This document shows positions 60,736 to 64,000 of a DNA stretch of 64,000 nucleotides, piece after piece. The stretch covers positions 1,798,001 to 1,862,000 of the forward strand of contig OZ244865.1 of NCBI GenBank assembly GCA_965221075.1. Direction: 5' to 3'. The notes under the pieces were generated by a model. That model was not told the DNA's origin, did no database searches, and saw nothing but the letters and a program-made list of their open reading frames with translations. The DNA comes from UBA2970 sp965221075 (GTDB taxonomy: Bacteria; Verrucomicrobiota; Verrucomicrobiia; Limisphaerales; AAA164-E04). The translations under genes were made by a program, and so were the position numbers. Numbering within the stretch: the stretch's first letter is position 1; each line of letters begins with the position of its first letter.

Positions 60736-61662
60736 ATGGGAAAAATGACAGTCCCAGATTATCAATCACTGATGCTTCCGGTTCTCAAGGCAGTCGCGGG
60801 TGGAAACAATCTGTTATCTATCAAAAAAATTGAGGAAGCGGTGTCCCGAAATGAAGGAATTGCCGCAGAAATGCTTAAGGTAATGCTTCCAAGCGGTAGG
60901 ATGCCTGCCTTCTATAATCGGATATGCTGGGCGCTGCATTACCTTTTTAAGGCTGGTCTTGTAGAACGACCCCAAAGGGGACACTACCAAATCACGAAGA
61001 ATGGAACAGCATGCCTAAAAACAAACCCGTCACGCATTGATATCAAAAGCTTGAAGCGAATCCCAGCTTTTTCTGACTGGGTAGCGAGAACTTCGAATAG
61101 AGAGAAAACCCATGGCAATGGCGCTGACGAATTGGATACTCCAGAAGAGTCGATCAGCAAGGCGAACAGCAAGCTGCAGAAGGTTCTTTCTGATAACCTG
61201 CTAGATAGAATATTAGATGAAAGCTATGATTTTCTTGAGCGGCTTATCGTGGATCTCATGCTGGCGATGGGATATGGCGGTGGAAACAAGGAACAGGGTT
61301 TGACAACCGGTCGTTCCCATGATGGCGGCGTAGATGGAATCATCCGAGAAGACAAGCTGGGTTTCGAGGCAATCTATATCCAGGCCAAGCGTTATGCAAG
61401 AAATCAGATGGTTGGTGAAAGAGAGCTTAGAGATTTTGTCGGAGCTATCGATTCCCGAAGCACTAGCAAGGGAGTGTTTGTGACGACTGCACGTTTTTCG
61501 TCGTCGGCAAGGCAGTACATTGAGCGTAGTTCCAAGCATATTGTGCTGATCGATGGAGATTACTTGACTGAACTGATGATTCAGCACGATATCGGAGTCA
61601 GGGAGTTGAATCGATATTTGGTAAAAGGCATCGATCACGACTATTTTGAGCCTTCGGACTGA
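60736..61662 (+). CDS. mrr: Mrr-type (type IV) restriction endonuclease
   Basis: Methyl-directed restriction enzyme of 308 residues that would cut DNA carrying foreign methylation. The N-terminal part (about 1-95) is a winged-helix Mrr_N domain; the nuclease domain (about 155-295) has GRSHDGGVDGIIREDKLGFEAIYIQAKRY with Asp200, Gln216 and Lys218 forming the D-QxK variant of the PD-(D/E)xK fold. Base composition is markedly more AT-rich than all neighbours, and no methyltransferase or specificity gene is adjacent, which suits a solitary type IV enzyme gained by transfer. ATG at 60736 follows 12 bases after argC. Confidence 0.9.
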   Translation: MGKMTVPDYQSLMLPVLKAVAGGNNLLSIKKIEEAVSRNEGIAAEMLKVMLPSGRMPAFYNRICWALHYLFKAGLVERPQRGHYQITKNGTACLKTNPSRIDIKSLKRIPAFSDWVARTSNREKTHGNGADELDTPEESISKANSKLQKVLSDNLLDRILDESYDFLERLIVDLMLAMGYGGGNKEQGLTTGRSHDGGVDGIIREDKLGFEAIYIQAKRYARNQMVGERELRDFVGAIDSRSTSKGVFVTTARFSSSARQYIERSSKHIVLIDGDYLTELMIQHDIGVRELNRYLVKGIDHDYFEPSD

Positions 61663-61673
61663 TTAATTATTTA

Positions 61674-61691
61674 AGAAAAATGCCTTTTTCT
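61674..61691 (+). terminator. AT-rich inverted repeat after the mrr gene
   Basis: AGAAAAA/TTTTTCT with loop TGCC begins 11 bases after the mrr stop and is followed by several T-runs. The stem is A-T rich apart from one G-C pair, so it is weak, but together with the T-runs it could end the transcript. Confidence 0.35.
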
Positions 61692-61794
61692 CCTTCACGT
61701 TTTTTGATGCCGCCGTTTTTTCTTGCTTGAACAGTTTTTTCCGCGATCAATTTTTGCGACTGCCTGATTGTCCGATGAATTTATGGGATTGCTC

Positions 61795-61800
61795 GGGAGC
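61795..61800 (+). promoter_or_regulatory. Ribosome binding site deciding the start at 61810
   Basis: GGGAGC lies nine bases before the ATG at 61810. The earlier in-frame ATG codons and the ATG at 61825 have no comparable tract, so 61810 is preferred. Confidence 0.45.
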
Positions 61801-61809
61801 ATATTGGAT

Positions 61810-62988
61810 ATGAGTGCGTCTGTTATGAGACCATCAAGAGCTTTACTGTTGTCCTCCGTCCTTTTTGCTTCTTTGTCGAGCCTGGGGACAGTAGCTCTGG
61901 CTGATGTGGATCAGGCCATCTCGGTCCTTCAGGGCGTTGGCGGGGAAGGAAGGGGGAACCAGTCGGCCCAGCAGGCTTTTGAGGAGCTTGAAGGCTCAGG
62001 TCCCGATCACCTGCTGGATATCATGCGGGGGATGCAGTCGGCCACGCCACTGGGGCTCAACTGGCTCCGTTCGGCTGCCGAGCTCAAGGTGGAGCAGATG
62101 GATCGGGATGGGAGCCCGCTTCCCTATCTCGAACTGGGGGTCTTCCTGCTGGATGCCGAACAGAATCCACGCGCACGCCGCTACGCGTTCGAGCTGATCA
62201 GGCATGAAGTCGATGAGGAGGACGTGCTGGAGGAGATGCTGGACGATCCCAGCCTTGAGCTGAGAAGAGACGCCGTCGGATACCTGATCGATCAAGCTCG
62301 TCGAGTTTCGCAGAAGCCAGATAGTTCCAAGCCGGTCCAGCGGCTTTTCTCCCAGCGGAGGAGGATGTCCTTGCTTCAAAGAGCTCTCGATGCCTCACGG
62401 GATGTGGACCAGATCGAGGACATCGTCGAGCAGCTGGAGGAAATGGGAGTGGAAGTGGATCTTCCCAGGCACTTCGGCTTCCTGATGGACTGGAAGGTTA
62501 TCGGTCCATTCGACAACACCGATCGGGCAGGCTTCGATCAGGTTTTTCCTCCGGAGATCTCGACAGATCCGGAGGCCGAGTACTCGGGGAAGTCCTCCAC
62601 GGTCGGGTGGACCGGATTCTCGACTGAGGATCCGTACGGAATGGTGGACATCAACTTGGCATACGGACCACTCAAGGAGGTCGTTGCATACGCGCAAGCC
62701 GAGTTCCATAGCACGGCCGATCAGGAGGTGGAACTGAGACTTGGCTGCAAGAATGCCTGGAAGGTCTGGGTCAATGGCGTGTACCTCTTCGGCCGGGAGG
62801 AATACCATCGGGGCATGAACATAGATCAGTACCGGATCAAGGCGCTGATGAAGGAGGGCGCCAACACCATCCTGATCAAGCTTTGCCAGAACGAAATGAC
62901 GGAGGACTGGACCGTGCAGTGGCAGTTCCAGATGCGGGTCTGCGATGAAAACGGTACGGCCATCCTGAGCGCCGACAGAGACCTGTAG
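61810..62988 (+). CDS. Secreted protein with helical repeat and beta-sandwich domains
   Basis: Secreted protein of 392 residues of uncertain function. A signal peptide (MSASVMRPSRALLLSSVLFASLSSLGTVALA-like, about residues 1-31) precedes a helical region (about 35-205) with HEAT-like units such as DEEDVLEEMLDDPSLELRRDAVGYLIDQA. The second half (about 215-390) is a beta-rich domain starting DWKVIGPFDNTDRAGFDQVFPPE and including LRLGCKNAWKVWVNGVYLFGREEYHRG, similar to carbohydrate-binding-like sandwiches seen in PVC genomes. It is followed by the PQQ-like gene after 11 bases, so the two products probably act together outside the cytoplasm. Confidence 0.75.
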   Translation: MSASVMRPSRALLLSSVLFASLSSLGTVALADVDQAISVLQGVGGEGRGNQSAQQAFEELEGSGPDHLLDIMRGMQSATPLGLNWLRSAAELKVEQMDRDGSPLPYLELGVFLLDAEQNPRARRYAFELIRHEVDEEDVLEEMLDDPSLELRRDAVGYLIDQARRVSQKPDSSKPVQRLFSQRRRMSLLQRALDASRDVDQIEDIVEQLEEMGVEVDLPRHFGFLMDWKVIGPFDNTDRAGFDQVFPPEISTDPEAEYSGKSSTVGWTGFSTEDPYGMVDINLAYGPLKEVVAYAQAEFHSTADQEVELRLGCKNAWKVWVNGVYLFGREEYHRGMNIDQYRIKALMKEGANTILIKLCQNEMTEDWTVQWQFQMRVCDENGTAILSADRDL

Positions 62989-62999
62989 AGGGAACCGAC

Positions 63000-64000
63000 A
63001 TGAATCCATACGCAACGGCGATCCTTTCTCTGCTTTCCTCGTCGCTGGCTGTCGGCGAAGAGGAATGGCGGCAGTTCCGGGGCACCGACGCCAGCAGCAT
63101 TCTGGAAGGCGCCTCCCTCTCCCCCCATCTGGAAGGATCTGGAAGCATAGTCTGGAAGGCGCCCCTGCCGGGACGAGGGCTATCCAGTCCCATCGTCGTC
63201 GGCGATCGCGTCATCGTCACCGCCTCGAGCGGCATCAGTCAGGATCGCCTGCATGTCCGTAGCCACTTGGCCGGGGACGGGAGCCTTGAATGGGAACGGC
63301 AGTACTGGGCCACCGGGCGCACCATGTGCCATCCCAAGACCAGCGTCGCCGCTCCCACCCCCGCCTCCGATGGGGAGCGCATCTACGCGCATTTCTCCTC
63401 CAACGATCTGGTCTGCCTGGACATGGAGGGCCGTTTGCTGTGGCTGCGTGGGCTGGCGCTGGACTATCCCAATGCGAGCAACAGCCTGGGCATGGCCTCT
63501 TCGCCGCTGGTGTCCGGCCACAGCCTGGTTGTTCAGAGCGAGAACGACAGCGAGTCCTTCGCCATCGGGCTGGACATCCTCACCGGCCTCAACCGATGGC
63601 GCATCGCCCGTCCCAAGGCGGCCAACTGGACCTCGCCTGTGCTTTTGCCCCGGACCGGTTCCGACCTGGTAGCCTTGCAGTCCAGGAATGGGATCACGGC
63701 GATCGATCCCGGAACGGGACAGGAGCTCTGGGAGTACGCCGACGGGGCGGCCACCATTCCCTCGAGCGTCAGGGCCGGAGATGTACTTCTGGTTCCTTCC
63801 CGGGGCCTGACGGCCCTCCGCTACGATTCCGGGGCCGGCAATCCAGAGCAGCTGTGGCGCTCTGGCATGCTTCGTCCTGCCACTTCCAGCCCGGTGGTCC
63901 TGGAAGGCAAGGTGTTCACCTTGAACACCGCAGGAGTGCTGACCTGCGGAAGCCTGGAGAATGGCAAGCGGCTATGGCAGCTGAGACTCAAGGGACCCTT
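63000..64000 (+). CDS. Secreted PQQ-like beta-propeller protein (C-terminus cut by window edge)
   Basis: N-terminal 333 residues of a secreted propeller protein; the open frame runs to the end of the window. A signal peptide (about 1-19) is followed by WRQFRGTDAS, the Trp-x-x-Phe-Arg-Gly start common in planctomycete and verrucomicrobial BamB-like proteins. PQQ-type repeats follow: SIVWKAPLPGRGLSSPIVVGDRVIVT, DLVCLDMEGRLLWLRGL, GITAIDPGTGQELWEYADG and GVLTCGSLENGKRLWQLRL. A GAGGGAA tract lies about six bases before the ATG. It may serve as a binding scaffold rather than a quinoprotein enzyme; no PQQ ligands can be shown. Confidence 0.82.
   Translation, partial: MNPYATAILSLLSSSLAVGEEEWRQFRGTDASSILEGASLSPHLEGSGSIVWKAPLPGRGLSSPIVVGDRVIVTASSGISQDRLHVRSHLAGDGSLEWERQYWATGRTMCHPKTSVAAPTPASDGERIYAHFSSNDLVCLDMEGRLLWLRGLALDYPNASNSLGMASSPLVSGHSLVVQSENDSESFAIGLDILTGLNRWRIARPKAANWTSPVLLPRTGSDLVALQSRNGITAIDPGTGQELWEYADGAATIPSSVRAGDVLLVPSRGLTALRYDSGAGNPEQLWRSGMLRPATSSPVVLEGKVFTLNTAGVLTCGSLENGKRLWQLRLKGP

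Noticed and set aside
1..64000. CRISPR arrays, rRNA, insertion sequences or prophage genes
   Set aside because: No regularly spaced repeats, transposase-like or phage-like proteins, or rRNA-like stretches were recognised.

Overview
The window is GC-rich bacterial chromosome with almost every base in a gene. The gene families point to the Planctomycetes-Verrucomicrobia (PVC) group, most likely a Verrucomicrobiota: two secreted formylglycine sulfatases, a DUF1549/DUF1553 cytochrome paired with a Tat-type DUF1501 protein, a ThuA/SGNH/propeller/HEAT/cytochrome c fusion, a large TonB-dependent receptor, a secreted PQQ-like propeller protein, and outer-membrane genes (lptD, mlaEFD). The lineage call is inference; no rRNA or complete marker set is present.

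Layout. 1-6352 (minus): a propeller/cytochrome fusion protein, a sulfatase and a 3-hydroxyisobutyrate-dehydrogenase-like reductase, joined by overlapping stop/start codons. 6886-11598 (plus): TonB receptor, a possible small protein and a divergent PiT-family transporter. 11689-14805 (minus): a second sulfatase, a quinoprotein-like reading frame broken by an amber codon, and pgsA. 14902-19358 (plus): cbiX, then tyrA-aroA-cmk-plsC. 19363-23145 (minus): DUF1501 and DUF1549/1553 genes. 23258-28798: a selenium block, selA-selB diverging from an oxidoreductase-SelD fusion. 28826-31200 (minus): fabG-acpP-fabF. 31667-34647 (minus): CPBP protease, thiL, tsaE, tsaB. 34818-36152 (plus): trigger factor, convergent with mutL across a shared 13-bp inverted repeat.

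36183-41697 (minus): a compact run of amidohydrolase, hexaheme cytochrome c, an 89-residue unknown protein, phosphatidylserine decarboxylase and mutL. 42877-51596 (plus): gyrB-gyrA followed without a break by mlaE(STAS)-mlaF-mlaD and an auxiliary lipoprotein. 51760-57695 (minus): moeB-rhodanese, nusB, ftsY, an AI-2E-family protein and lptD. 58841-60723 (plus): purine nucleoside phosphorylase and argC. 60736-61662: an AT-rich Mrr restriction enzyme that looks acquired. 61810-64000 (plus): a secreted HEAT/beta-sandwich protein and a PQQ-like propeller protein that runs off the end.

Most genes are packed into operons with ATGA, GTGA or TGATG junctions. In contrast there are a few long gene-free gaps (6353-6885, 13586-14187, 31201-31666, 41698-42876, 57696-58840), some holding strong hairpins. 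I saw no tRNA, rRNA, CRISPR array or insertion sequence. The least conventional coding arrangement is the amidohydrolase/hexaheme-cytochrome/unknown/PSD cluster; the selenium block and the five-part fusion protein are also worth a second look.
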